Below, piece after piece: positions 55,501-63,428 of a stretch of DNA of 64,000 nucleotides (position 1 is the first letter of the stretch; every line of letters begins with the position of its first letter). Source of the stretch: Limnochorda sp. L945t (lineage in GTDB: Bacteria > Bacillota > Limnochordia > Limnochordales > Geochordaceae); contig NZ_CP141615.1 of the NCBI RefSeq assembly GCF_035593305.1, positions 186,001-250,000 of the forward strand, written 5' to 3'. Both the position numbers and the translations under genes were made by a program. The notes below the pieces were generated by a model. The model was not told the origin of the DNA. It searched no databases and was given only the letters and a program-made list of their open reading frames with translations.

Positions 55501-57304
55501 CAAGATCGGGCAGGGGGCCAAGCCGGGCGAGGGCGGGCACCTGCCGGGGCGCAAGGTGTCGGCCAAGGTGGCTCGGGCTCGCAACGCCCGGGCAGGCGTC
55601 GACCTCATCTCTCCCTCCAACAACCACGACATTTACTCCATCGAGGACCTGGCCCAGCTCATCCACGAACTGCGGACGGTGAGCCCGGCCTCCCGGATCG
55701 CCGTCAAGGTACCCGTGGTGCCGGGGATCGGCACCATTGCGGTAGGCATCGCCAAGGCGGGGGCCGACGTCATCAACCTCAGCGGCTTCGACGGCGGCAC
55801 CGGTGCTGCCCGCCGGCACGCCATCCGCCACGTGGGCCTGCCGGCCGAGATCGGCATCGCAGAGGCCCACAGGGCCCTGGTCGCTTCGGGGCTGCGCCAC
55901 CAGGTCGAGATCTGGGCCGACGGAGGCATGAAGAGCGCTCTGGACGCCATGAAGAGTATCCTCCTGGGCGCCAACCGGGTCGGCTTCGGCACGCTCGCCA
56001 TGGTGGCCATCGGATGCACCATATGCCGGGGCTGCCAGCTCGACACGTGTCACGTGGGCATCGCCACGCAGATCGAGGAGGAGCGGGAAGCGCTGGAGCG
56101 GGGCCTCAAGCACTTCGTGCCTCGCGACGAGGAGCGGGCCGCGGCGCAGCTGGCCTCGCTGCTCGAGCAGATGGGGGAGGAGCTGGCCACGCTGACCCGG
56201 CAGCTGGGGGCCCGGCGCACGCAGGACCTGGTGGGGAGGGTCGACCTGCTCGAACAGGTGGCGCTCCACTCCCGGGTCGACCTCTCGGAGCTCCTCCGGC
56301 CTGCGGTCTGGGCACCGGTCGCCCATACTGGCGTGAGCCTGCCGCAGCCGCTCGCCGCCACGAACGAACGCCCGGAACCCGGGCGCCTCAGCCTGCCGGC
56401 CGGCTCCCCCTTGGTGGTGGAACAAGCGGTGGCAGTCCGGGAGCGGCTCCTGGCGGGCGACCACCGGGTCGAGTGGGAGACCGACCGGGCGGCATGCTCC
56501 GACCGGGTCCTGGCGACCCCGGTGGCCGGCCAGCTGGCCCGCCTGCGGCTCGGCCTCGAAGGGCGGGCCAACGGCTGGCACCAGAGCGGGGCCCGCATCA
56601 CCGTGCGGGGCGCTGCCTCGGTGGGCAACGGCGCCGCTGCGTTCAACACGGAGGGCGTGGACGTGACCATCGAGGGAGGGGCGCAGGACGGAGCGGGCAA
56701 GTGCGCGCTCGGGGGCAGGCTCGTGGTGCTGAAGGGGGTCGGGGCCGGCGGCCGGCGGGTCAACGGGTGCGTGGGCAAGAGCTTTGCCTACGGCGCCCAG
56801 CGAGGCCGCTTCTTCGTGCAGGGTGAGGCCGACTCCCGGGCCGCCATCCGCCTCTCCGGCGCCGACGTGGTGTTCGGAGCGATGCCGAGGGTGCCCCTGG
56901 ACGACTCGCGGGCGAGCGCGGCCAGCACGGCCCAGCTCAAGGGGTTCGCCTTCGAGTACATGACCAACGGGCGGGCCGTGGTACTGGGGGATCCGGGCCC
57001 GTGGATCTGTTCGGGCATGACCGGCGGCGTGGTCTACCTGCGCCTGGCGCCTCAGATCGGCCTCGACGAGTACGCGCTGCGCCGGCGCATTGCCAAGGGC
57101 GCCCGGGTCCAGCTCGGGCCGATCGACGATACCGGGGAGCGGGACATCCGGGAGCTGCTCGGTGAGTACGCCGAGCTGTTGCGGGCAAGCGGCCAGGTAG
57201 ACGAGGCGATGGAGGTGGACCGCCTGGCCCGCTCTTGCCGGGAGCAGTTCGTGGCGGTACGTCCGGTGGGGCAACAGGTGGACGTTCGGTTCTCGACCGA
57301 GTAA
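52589..57304 (+). CDS. gltB: Glutamate synthase large subunit
   Basis: Transfers the glutamine amide to 2-oxoglutarate, forming two glutamates. Order of domains: class II glutaminase with nucleophile Cys27 after a short propeptide (HGNCGLAAVF), a central domain, the FMN-binding synthase TIM barrel (ISSMSFGSQGERAYRAY, KIGQGAKPGEGGHLPG, DGGTGAARRHAIRHVGLP), the [3Fe-4S] cysteines in CTICRGCQLDTC (C-x5-C-x4-C with one extra Cys), and the C-terminal GltB beta-helix (GVDVTIEGGAQDG, GMTGGVVYLR). 1,571 residues is normal. ATG 52589 has GGAG 6 bases before it. No small-subunit (gltD) gene follows; it may lie elsewhere, or another reductase may supply electrons. Confidence 0.96.
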   Translation: MAVTQWPLRQAGAAPAEYARHYEHGNCGLAAVFSRDGRPDRAVLERVLTYLGRLAHRSGSVEGEGDGCGIQTDIPRALWAGRLEEAGLDPELARHPSFAVAHLFVSSPSSDLVERIRHFLARRGIRLLVSCLDRAVVEALGPRGRRQAPAFWQLALMVDPPGVDGWWRPGLLPFEGDGTLGSAQRRLSALVGSRLFESSLELERAFESVHVVSMSAHTVVYKVLGDVGHLQAFYPDLQDPAFATRAAIGHNRYSTNTMPTFDRAQPFTVLAHNGEINTIRRLVMEAEQVGIPTILGGSDSQNLNRTADAMLHRMGYSLMETLEILFPPILNEIKRYPAEWQEYYMYLRQAWGPFAQGPAAIFARHRDMAVMAADALGLRPLWYVPAQDVVVFSSEPGVVPTRELVSDPKPLGPGEKMAVLLEPGGARVLAYPYLQEWVVERWKRRIGAVGGFARWISPARAFASPAGAGSEPGPVEEAVLQRLMAAWAWQADDVKILEDMARSGAEPIGSLGYDAPLAALSPELHNLADYFKETVAVVTNPAIDRDREIEHFSTRVVVGRRPALKPAGGHGDMAARPGAIELLLPVCVGGAPQGSALDLESARRVAASFETLAWPDLVAGLCATVVPVRRRRGETTVAALHRTARQASEAVSSGSALVVLDDGGVFEDEAGTWMDPHLVVAFVDRALRQAAGLRRRAGIVVRSGALRNLHDVMLALGLGADVVVPWMMVELAARSAVAAGQSAEQGVAHLLSALHKGMEKVISTLGIHEIRGYARLFSCIGLKPELAVLLEVEAYAASDGAGVGFQELEQSTERRRALATGEGGSEPRLVRPFHYWPRIWKALAQAAEGAIPYAAAARQMEELERAHPVALRHLLALRPSGSPLEGPVDLSVGEHSLPFVISSMSFGSQGERAYRAYLEAAVRANIVCLNGEGGEIPDLVGRWPRHRGIQVASGRFGVHAEMLNGAWVIEIKIGQGAKPGEGGHLPGRKVSAKVARARNARAGVDLISPSNNHDIYSIEDLAQLIHELRTVSPASRIAVKVPVVPGIGTIAVGIAKAGADVINLSGFDGGTGAARRHAIRHVGLPAEIGIAEAHRALVASGLRHQVEIWADGGMKSALDAMKSILLGANRVGFGTLAMVAIGCTICRGCQLDTCHVGIATQIEEEREALERGLKHFVPRDEERAAAQLASLLEQMGEELATLTRQLGARRTQDLVGRVDLLEQVALHSRVDLSELLRPAVWAPVAHTGVSLPQPLAATNERPEPGRLSLPAGSPLVVEQAVAVRERLLAGDHRVEWETDRAACSDRVLATPVAGQLARLRLGLEGRANGWHQSGARITVRGAASVGNGAAAFNTEGVDVTIEGGAQDGAGKCALGGRLVVLKGVGAGGRRVNGCVGKSFAYGAQRGRFFVQGEADSRAAIRLSGADVVFGAMPRVPLDDSRASAASTAQLKGFAFEYMTNGRAVVLGDPGPWICSGMTGGVVYLRLAPQIGLDEYALRRRIAKGARVQLGPIDDTGERDIRELLGEYAELLRASGQVDEAMEVDRLARSCREQFVAVRPVGQQVDVRFSTE

Positions 57305-57309
57305 GACGC

Positions 57310-57362
57310 GATGCCGGGAGCGGAGGCCGCCCGCGTTTTGCGGGGGCGTCGCTCCCGGCATC
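57310..57362. terminator. Strong bidirectional terminator after gltB
   Basis: GATGCCGGGAGCG (57310-57322) and its exact complement (57350-57362) form a 13-base stem; the loop holds a second hairpin CCCGC-GTTTT-GCGGG. It lies between the convergent gltB and AbrB genes. Confidence 0.7.
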
Positions 57363-57392
57363 CGGGGCAATCGGGTCGGTGCATGGCCGTCC

Positions 57393-57638
57393 TCAGGAGA
57401 CCTTGCGCAGTTCGCTCAAGCAGGCGGAACAGATGTTTTTCTCGTGGAACCGCCGCAGATCATCAGCGTTGCCACAGAAGATGCACGCCGGCTCGTACTT
57501 CTTGAGGATGATCTTTTCGCCGTCGACGTAGATCTCGAGGGCATCCTTCTCGTTGATCTGTAGCGTGCGGCGCAATTCGATGGGGATGACCACGCGCCCC
57601 AGCTCGTCGACCTTGCGCACGATACCGGTCGATTTCAT
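57393..57638 (-). CDS. AbrB/SpoVT-family transition-state regulator with C-terminal zinc-finger-like motif
   Basis: An 81-residue DNA-binding protein. The N-terminal swapped-hairpin AbrB domain is very well conserved (TGIVRKVDELGRVVIPIELR). The C-terminus carries CIFC and CSAC separated by about 15 residues, a probable zinc site seen in Clostridia-type members. ATG 57638 begins the conserved domain. AbrB proteins repress post-exponential and sporulation genes. It lies close to metG as abrB does in Bacillus. An excellent sigma-A promoter precedes it. Confidence 0.93.
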   Translation of the reverse strand: MKSTGIVRKVDELGRVVIPIELRRTLQINEKDALEIYVDGEKIILKKYEPACIFCGNADDLRRFHEKNICSACLSELRKVS

Positions 57639-57686
57639 CGCCTGTCGCCCCCTTCCGCGGATTCCTATCTCTTCCAGCCCGGTTGC

Positions 57687-57715
57687 ATTATATGGAAGAG
57701 TCTCGCGACCGTCAA
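57687..57715 (-). promoter_or_regulatory. Sigma-A promoter of the AbrB gene
   Basis: On the minus strand TTGACG (57710-57715) and a perfect TATAAT (57687-57692) are 17 bases apart, about 49 bases from the start codon. It is the best consensus promoter in the window. Confidence 0.85.
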
Positions 57716-57783
57716 CAGCAAGTCCAACGCCGGCGAGCAATCGAAACCGTGCGGCCCTCTCCGGACCGGCCGAACGCGTTCGT

Positions 57784-58233
57784 TCACCGTGGCCACACGC
57801 GCAGCAGAAGCTGCACGATCCCCGCGGCCACGAGCGGTCCTACCGGCACCCCGCCGAGCACCCAGACCCCGATCAGGGATCCCATCACGAGCCCCAGGAG
57901 GGCTTCGGGCTGGCGCTGCATGAGCGTGATCCCGTCGGCGGCCATGCGGGTGGAGTAGAAGCCGACGACGAGGCTGAGAAGCCCTGCCGGCGTGCCCACC
58001 ATCCGGGAGAAGAGCGTCAGGGCTTGCTGGCCCGTGCTGAGCGCGTTGAGCAGGAGGCTGAGTACCAGGAAGAGGATCCCGAGGTGCAGGCTGTGGTGGG
58101 CCGTACCTTCCAGCAGGGGGGCGGAGCCCACGGCCCGCACGCCGAGCGCGACGAGGGCGGCGATCCCCACCGCGTCGTTACCCCCGAGAAGCCCGGCCGC
58201 GGCCAGCGTCAACAAGAGCAACGACTCGCCCAC
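57784..58233 (-). CDS. DUF441 family membrane protein (YtwI type)
   Basis: A 149-residue protein with four or five membrane helices. The C-terminal SLIGVWVLGGVPVGPLVAAG is the family signature. GTG 58233 is chosen, with AAGGTGA a few bases upstream; the frame is open to 58323. Function unknown. It is divergent from the MIP18-type gene. Confidence 0.85.
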   Translation of the reverse strand: MGESLLLLTLAAAGLLGGNDAVGIAALVALGVRAVGSAPLLEGTAHHSLHLGILFLVLSLLLNALSTGQQALTLFSRMVGTPAGLLSLVVGFYSTRMAADGITLMQRQPEALLGLVMGSLIGVWVLGGVPVGPLVAAGIVQLLLRVWPR

Positions 58234-58285
58234 GCCATCACCTTCCCTGGACCCATCTGGCGCCGTCGGGAGATACCGGGCGAGA

Positions 58286-58291
58286 TATAAT
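58286..58291 (+). promoter_or_regulatory. -10 element before the MIP18-type gene
   Basis: A perfect TATAAT in otherwise GC-rich sequence lies 61 bases before the TTG start. No convincing -35 was found. Confidence 0.4.
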
Positions 58292-58352
58292 AACGCAGCA
58301 CCCTTGCACAAAAGGACGGGCATCGCGCCTTTCGGACGGGTGGTGAGGGGCG

Positions 58353-58661
58353 TTGGCAGAGGCGGTCACCGAAGAGGTCGTGCGGGAGGCCCTGCGCCAG
58401 GTCGTCGACCCCGAGCTGGGCCTCAACATCGTCGACCTCGGGCTCGTCTACGGCATCGACGTCCAGGACGGCAAGGTGCACATCCGCATGACCCTGACGG
58501 CCATCGGATGCCCGCTGTCGTTCATGGTCAACGAGATGGTCAACCAGGCGGTCCGCCAGATCCCGGGTGTGGAGAGCGTCGAGGTGGAGCTCGTCTGGGA
58601 TCCGCCGTGGACCCCGGACAAGATGAGCGAAGAGGCAAGAGCCCTCCTGGGCTTTTGGTGA
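58353..58661 (+). CDS. MIP18-family (DUF59) metal-sulfur cluster assembly factor
   Basis: A 102-residue single-domain protein: VVDPELGLNIVDLGLVYGID, MTLTAIGCPLSFMVNEMV and VELVWDPPWTPDKMSEEA. The conserved Cys in IGCPLS is the presumed cluster/metal ligand. SufT-like members help mature iron-sulfur proteins; this window encodes several (GltB, RicT). The start is TTG 58353 with GGTGAGGGG close upstream. It is followed by the pyrophosphatase gene 34 bases on. Confidence 0.9.
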   Translation: MAEAVTEEVVREALRQVVDPELGLNIVDLGLVYGIDVQDGKVHIRMTLTAIGCPLSFMVNEMVNQAVRQIPGVESVEVELVWDPPWTPDKMSEEARALLGFW

Positions 58662-58695
58662 GACGGCGGGCTCTTGCAGGGAAGCGGGGTGCGGG

Positions 58696-59301
58696 ATGAC
58701 GGCTTCGCAACCAGGGCCGCAGCCCGGGGCCGGCGAGCAGGCGCTCCTGGTGGTCATCGAGGTGCCCAAGGGCTGCCAGAACAAGTACGAGTACGACCCC
58801 AAGCTGGATCGCATGGTGCTCAACCGGGTGCTCTACTCTCCGGTCTACTACCCGGGGGAGTACGGGTTCGTCCCGGATACGCTGGCCGAGGACGGCGATC
58901 CCCTGGACGTGCTGGTGATGTCCACGATTTCGACGTTCCCGGGGTGCGCCGTGCCGGTGCGGGTGCTGGGTGCCCTGGACATGCACGACGACAAGGGGCC
59001 TGACACCAAGATTCTGGCCGTGGTCAGCGTCGACCCGCGCCTCGAGCAAGTGCGGGCCTTCGACCAGGTCCCGCCTCACTTCCTGCGGGAAGTCGAGCAC
59101 TTCTTCCGGGTGTACAAGGAGCTGGAAGGCAAGACCTGCGTCATCCACGGCTGGCGCAGGGAGCCGGAGGCGTGGCAGCTCATCCGGGAAGCCCGGGAAC
59201 GGGCGGCCGCCGCCCGCAAGCAGGTGATGCAGCCTCTCGGCCCCGACGGCCTGGCTGCTCCCGCCGCCGGCGGTGCGCGTCCGGCATCTACGGCCCCCTG
59301 A
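58696..59301 (+). CDS. ppa: Inorganic pyrophosphatase, family I
   Basis: Hydrolyses pyrophosphate to phosphate and pulls biosynthetic reactions forward. IEVPKGCQNKYEYD, YYPGEYGFVPDTLAEDGDPLDVLV with the three signature Asp residues, and the later DDKGPDTKILAV are all present. 201 residues, with an Ala/Pro-rich tail beyond the domain. It ends 6 bases before the convergent tatD gene. ATG 58696 follows GGGGTGCGGG. Confidence 0.95.
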   Translation: MTASQPGPQPGAGEQALLVVIEVPKGCQNKYEYDPKLDRMVLNRVLYSPVYYPGEYGFVPDTLAEDGDPLDVLVMSTISTFPGCAVPVRVLGALDMHDDKGPDTKILAVVSVDPRLEQVRAFDQVPPHFLREVEHFFRVYKELEGKTCVIHGWRREPEAWQLIREARERAAAARKQVMQPLGPDGLAAPAAGGARPASTAP

Positions 59302-59307
59302 GGCTGC

Positions 59308-60132
59308 TCACCGGGGGATGCCGAACAGGGCCGCCGCTGCCGCCGTGGTCGAGGCCGCTACGGCCCATGCCTCGAGGCCCCGGAGCTCCGCCAGGGCCCG
59401 GGCGATGACGGGGACGTACGCGGGCTCGTTGCGCTTCCCCCGGTGCGGCACCGGCGCCAGGTAAGGTGCATCCGTCTCGAGCAGCACGCGCTCGATCGGC
59501 ACGGAGGAAGCGACCTCCCTCACCTGCCGGGCGCTCGGGAACGTCAGCATCCCACCGATGCCCAGGTACCAGCCCAGGTCGAGAGCCTCCCTCGCCTGCT
59601 CGGCGGTGCCGGCGAAGGCGTGAAGTACCCCGCGAACGCCCGGGTAGCGAGCCAGGGTGTCGAGGACCTGCCGCTCCGCCTCCCGGGCGTGGATGATCGC
59701 CGGTTTCCCGAGAGCCTGCGCCAGGGCCAGCTGTCGCTCGAAGACCGCCTGCTGCACGCCGGGCGGCGCGAAGCGGTAGTGGTAGTCGAGCCCTATCTCC
59801 CCGATGGCGACCACCTGCGGGGCCGCCGCGAGCGTCTCGATACGGCGGGCGGCCTCCTCGAGATCCGCCACCCGGCCCGCCTCGTGGGGGTGGATGCCTA
59901 CGGCCACCCACACTCTCGCCGGGGATGAGCAGGCCGTGGCCGGATCCGGCGGCTCCTCGCCCCTTTCAGAAAAGCGGCGGGCCAGCGCGAGGTTGGCCTC
60001 GGAGGAGGCCAGGTCCGACCCGCACGTAATCACGTCCCGGACGCCCGCCTGGTAGGCCCGCTCGAGCACCGCGCCCCGATCGGCCTCGAAGCGGGCATCG
60101 TCCAGGTGCAGGTGCGTATCGACCAGGTCCAC
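59308..60132 (-). CDS. tatD: TatD-family hydrolase
   Basis: A 274-residue metal-dependent hydrolase (amidohydrolase fold) with 3'-5' nuclease activity in studied members. VDTHLHLDDARF, GIHPHEA, IGEIGLDYHY, IIHAREA, GVLHAFAGT and LLETDAPYLAP contain the metal His and Asp/Glu residues. GTG 60132 is 8 bases after the metG stop, with GTGAGG 6 bases before it, so it is co-transcribed with metG, the usual neighbour in Bacillus. Confidence 0.95.
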   Translation of the reverse strand: MDLVDTHLHLDDARFEADRGAVLERAYQAGVRDVITCGSDLASSEANLALARRFSERGEEPPDPATACSSPARVWVAVGIHPHEAGRVADLEEAARRIETLAAAPQVVAIGEIGLDYHYRFAPPGVQQAVFERQLALAQALGKPAIIHAREAERQVLDTLARYPGVRGVLHAFAGTAEQAREALDLGWYLGIGGMLTFPSARQVREVASSVPIERVLLETDAPYLAPVPHRGKRNEPAYVPVIARALAELRGLEAWAVAASTTAAAAALFGIPR

Positions 60133-60140
60133 GAGCGGCC

Positions 60141-62111
60141 TCACTTCACTTTGCTGCCCGGCGGCAGGGCCGCCTCCGGCGTCACCAGGGCGAGCTTGCC
60201 GTCCTCGGTCGAACCGGCCAGCAGCATCCCTTCGGAGATCTCCCCCCGCAGGCGGGCGGGCTTGAGGTTGGCCACCACCACGATCTGTTTGCCGGGCAGG
60301 TCCTCGGGCCGGTACCACCGGGCGATGCCGGCGACCACCTGGCGCGGCCGTCCCTCCCCCAGGTCCACCCGGAGCTTGAGCAGCCGGTCGGAACCCTTGA
60401 CGGGCTCGGCCTCCAGGATGGTGGCGACCCGCAGGTCGACCCGGGCGAACTCGTCGATGGTGATGATCCCGTCGGCCGGGGCCGCCGGAGCGCCGGCGCT
60501 CGTCGTCGCCGCCGGTACGGGGGTGGACTCCAGGGCCTTCGGGCCGTTGCCGGCCTCCTGGCGCTTCGTCTCGATGCGCGGAAAGAGGGGCTGGCCCTTG
60601 CGGGTGCGGGTGCCGGGCGCGATGCGGCCCCAGGCCAGGTCCTCCCAGCGCTGGCTCTCGAACGCCTGGGAGATGCCCAGTTGCTCCCAGATGGAGCGCG
60701 CGGTCCGGGGCAGGAAAGGCCCGACCAGCAGCGCCGTCACCCGCAGCGCCTCGGCAAGGTTGTACAGCACGGTGGCGAGCCTGGTCGCGGCCTGCGGATC
60801 CTGGTCCCGCCGCGCGTGCTCTCGCCAGGGCTCGGCCTGATCGATGTACTTGTTGGCGCGGCCGATGAAGCGCCAGATGGCGGCGAGCGCCGTGTTGATC
60901 TGGAGATCGTCGAGCAGCGAGCGTGCCTCGCCGGCCACCTGCCGGGCAAGATCCTGGAGCTGCCGGTCGAGGGCCGTGGGCGGCCCCGGCTGCGGCACCA
61001 CCCCGTCGGCGTACCGCTCGAGCATGGTCAGGCTGCGGTAGACCAGGTTGCCCAAGTCGTTGGCGAGGTCGGCGTTGATCCGGTCGACGAGCGCCTCCTC
61101 CGAGAAGTTGCCGTCCTGCCCGAACGAGATCTCCCGCAGCAGGAAGTAGCGGATGGCGTCGCTGCCGTAGCGGTCGATGAGCACGTCGGGGTCGACGACG
61201 TTGCCCTTGGACTTGCTCATCTTGGCCTGGTCGAACAAGAGCCACCCGTGGCCGAACACCCGGCGGGGCAACGGCAAATCGAGCGCCATCAGGATGATGG
61301 GCCAGATGATGGTGTGGAACCGCACGATCTCCTTGCCGACCAGGTGCACGTCGGCGGGCCAGTACCGCCGGAACCGGGCGTCGTCCCGCAAGTACCCCAC
61401 GCCCGTCAGGTAGTTGGTGAGCGCATCGAACCAGACGTAGACCACATGGCGGGAGTCGACGGGCACGGGCACGCCCCAGTCGAACGTGGTGCGCGAGACG
61501 CAGAGGTCCTCGAGACCCTGCCGGATGAACGCGACCATCTCGTTGCGGCGGCCGGGCGGCTGGATGAACTCCGGATGCTCCTCGATGTGCCGGAGCAGCC
61601 GGTCGGCGTACTTGGAGAGCCGGAAGAAGTAGCTCTCCTCCTGCAGAAGCTCCACCGGACGGCCGCAGTCGGGGCACTTGCCGTCCACGAGCTTGCTCTC
61701 GAGCCAGAAGGTCTCGCACTGAACGCAATACCAGCCCTCGTACGTGCTCTTGTAGATGTCGCCCTTGTCGTAGATGGTCTGGAAGACGTGCTGGACTACC
61801 TGCTCGTGGTCGGCGTCGGTGGTGCGGATGAACCGGTCGTAGGAGATGTCGAGCCGCTCCCACAACCGCTTGAACGTCGCCACGATCTCGTCCACGTACT
61901 GCCGGGGAGTGACGCCCCGGTCCTGAGCCTTGCGCTGGATCTTCTGGCCGTGCTCGTCGGAGCCGGTCAGGAAGAAGACGTCCTCTCCGAGGAAGCGGTG
62001 CCAGCGCGCCAGGGCGTCGGCCGCGGTCGTGGTGTAGGCGTGGCCGACGTGCAGGCGGTCGCTGGGGTAGTAAATCGGGGTCGTGATGTAAAACTTCCCG
62101 GTCTGGGCCAT
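60141..62111 (-). CDS. metG: Methionyl-tRNA synthetase
   Basis: Charges tRNA-Met. HVGH (HIGH signature) near residue 22, a CVQC...CPDC zinc knuckle near 145-165, KMSKSKGN near 300, an anticodon-binding helical domain, and a C-terminal EMAP/Trbp111 tRNA-binding domain (DLRVATILEAEPVKGSDRLL, GIARWYRPEDLPGKQIVVVANL). 656 residues. ATG 62111 has AAGGAG 7 bases upstream. It is controlled by a T-box leader directly upstream. Confidence 0.97.
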   Translation of the reverse strand: MAQTGKFYITTPIYYPSDRLHVGHAYTTTAADALARWHRFLGEDVFFLTGSDEHGQKIQRKAQDRGVTPRQYVDEIVATFKRLWERLDISYDRFIRTTDADHEQVVQHVFQTIYDKGDIYKSTYEGWYCVQCETFWLESKLVDGKCPDCGRPVELLQEESYFFRLSKYADRLLRHIEEHPEFIQPPGRRNEMVAFIRQGLEDLCVSRTTFDWGVPVPVDSRHVVYVWFDALTNYLTGVGYLRDDARFRRYWPADVHLVGKEIVRFHTIIWPIILMALDLPLPRRVFGHGWLLFDQAKMSKSKGNVVDPDVLIDRYGSDAIRYFLLREISFGQDGNFSEEALVDRINADLANDLGNLVYRSLTMLERYADGVVPQPGPPTALDRQLQDLARQVAGEARSLLDDLQINTALAAIWRFIGRANKYIDQAEPWREHARRDQDPQAATRLATVLYNLAEALRVTALLVGPFLPRTARSIWEQLGISQAFESQRWEDLAWGRIAPGTRTRKGQPLFPRIETKRQEAGNGPKALESTPVPAATTSAGAPAAPADGIITIDEFARVDLRVATILEAEPVKGSDRLLKLRVDLGEGRPRQVVAGIARWYRPEDLPGKQIVVVANLKPARLRGEISEGMLLAGSTEDGKLALVTPEAALPPGSKVK

Positions 62112-62154
62112 GGGCGCACTCCTTTCGTCTCCGGGCGGGGGCTGCGCCGGCCGC

Positions 62155-62484
62155 GAAAAAAGGCCTTTCGCCTCCGAGCCGGCCCTCGTGGGTCCTTGCC
62201 GGATCGGGGGCGAAAGGCCTCGCTCCAACGGGCCTCGCGCGGTACCACCCCGACTTCGCCGCCGCCTCGCGACCGGCGGCCTCCACGGGTACTGTCATAC
62301 CCCGGCGCGCTATCGGGCGCACCCGCCGGTCACTACCGGGCACCGGCGCAGGATGCCGGCACCGTTGGCAACCGGAGCTCGGGGGCCATGTTCGCCAGGA
62401 CCCGCCTGCCGGCTCCCACCCTACCCGGCTCGCTCGGTGGCAGGCACCCTGCCTACTCGCTCCCCGTCATCGCCGCTTACGGTC
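62155..62484 (-). promoter_or_regulatory. T-box leader of metG with terminator
   Basis: On the minus strand the T-box core GGGGTGGTACCGCG covers 62238-62251, followed by a terminator stem AGGCCTTTCGCC with its complement (arms 62209-62220 and 62161-62172) and a run of six T. Upstream, a GAAC-ATG-G loop (ATG at 62389-62387) would be a methionine specifier, and an AGTA motif lies further 5'. The UGGU bulge fits the A73 discriminator of tRNA-Met. Uncharged tRNA-Met would let transcription pass into metG. This accounts for most of the 530-base gene-free stretch. Confidence 0.85.
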
Positions 62485-62502
62485 ACTATACTGAGTGTGA
62501 CC
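62481..62502. promoter_or_regulatory. Inverted repeat with -10 elements on both strands, metG/aldolase intergenic region
   Basis: GGTCAC (62481-62486) and GTGACC (62497-62502) flank ten bases. TATAGT on the minus strand (62485-62490) and TATACT on the plus strand (62487-62492) overlap there, so the site may be a divergent promoter with an operator. -35 matches are weak on both sides. Confidence 0.4.
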
Positions 62503-62642
62503 CTATTCTGAGAGGATGGCCCGCTTTCTGTCAAGGCCCGGCTCGGCCGGCGTAGGAATCGGGCGTTTCGTGGAGGAAGCACCATCTACGGGAAGAGACA
62601 CGGGCTCGTTGAGCCATCCGGGCAGGGGAGGGGTCGGTACCG

Positions 62643-63428
62643 GTGATTCTGGCACGGCTCCGCGCTGAAGTGGTGGGGGTAGGACGCCGGCTGTTGCAGA
62701 CGGGGCTGGTGGTGGGCACGTCGGGCAACGTGAGCGCCCGGGACAAGGAGACGGGGTTGGTGGCCATCTCGCCTTCCGGCATGGAGTACGACCGGATCGA
62801 CGCCGAGGACGTGCCGGTGGTCGACGAGGAAGGACGTCCGGTGGAGGGGCGGCGCCGGCCGTCGACGGAGCTGCCGACCCACCTGGCCATCTACCGGGCC
62901 TACCCGGAGGTCGGCGCCGTCGTCCATACGCATTCCCCGTACGCGACCGTGCTCTCGGTGCTCGGCTGGTCCTTGCCTGCGGTGCTGGGCGAGGCCGCGG
63001 CCGTGCTGGGCGGCGAGGTGCGGCTCGCCGAGTACGCCACCACCGGGTCGGAGCAGCTGGGGGTCTACACCGTGATGGCCCTGGAGGGCCGCCAGGCAGC
63101 CATCCTCAAGAACCACGGGGCCATCGCCGTGGGCGAGGACCTTCTGGAGGCCCTCCACGTGGCATGGGTGCTGGAATCCACGGCCCGGGTCTACTGGGCC
63201 GCTCGCGTGGCCGGCCCGGTCCTGCAGCTCTCGCCCGACGAGGTGCTCCGGATCCGCCACGGCTACCTGATGAACTACGGCCAGCGCCCCAAGGGAGCAC
63301 GCCAGCACGCTCCCACGGGGACGGAGACGCCGGTCCCTCCCGGGCCGACCTATCGCCGGGCGAGCGCCCACGGAGAGCCGGGCGGGGCCGGGCGGTACGA
63401 AGGAGGCCCTTCGCGCGATGGCGATTGA
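62643..63428 (+). CDS. Class II aldolase/adducin-family protein (fuculose-phosphate aldolase/ribulose-phosphate epimerase type)
   Basis: A 261-residue zinc enzyme. TSGNVSAR, ISPSGMEYD, the zinc His pair in VVHTHSPYAT, and KNHGAIAVG with a third zinc His further on are all clear. It cleaves or epimerises a sugar phosphate; the exact substrate is open. The C-terminal ~40 residues are Pro/Gly-rich and outside the family domain. GTG 62643 has GGGGAGGGG 9 bases upstream. Its end overlaps the nadE-type start by 11 bases. Confidence 0.9.
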   Translation: MILARLRAEVVGVGRRLLQTGLVVGTSGNVSARDKETGLVAISPSGMEYDRIDAEDVPVVDEEGRPVEGRRRPSTELPTHLAIYRAYPEVGAVVHTHSPYATVLSVLGWSLPAVLGEAAAVLGGEVRLAEYATTGSEQLGVYTVMALEGRQAAILKNHGAIAVGEDLLEALHVAWVLESTARVYWAARVAGPVLQLSPDEVLRIRHGYLMNYGQRPKGARQHAPTGTETPVPPGPTYRRASAHGEPGGAGRYEGGPSRDGD

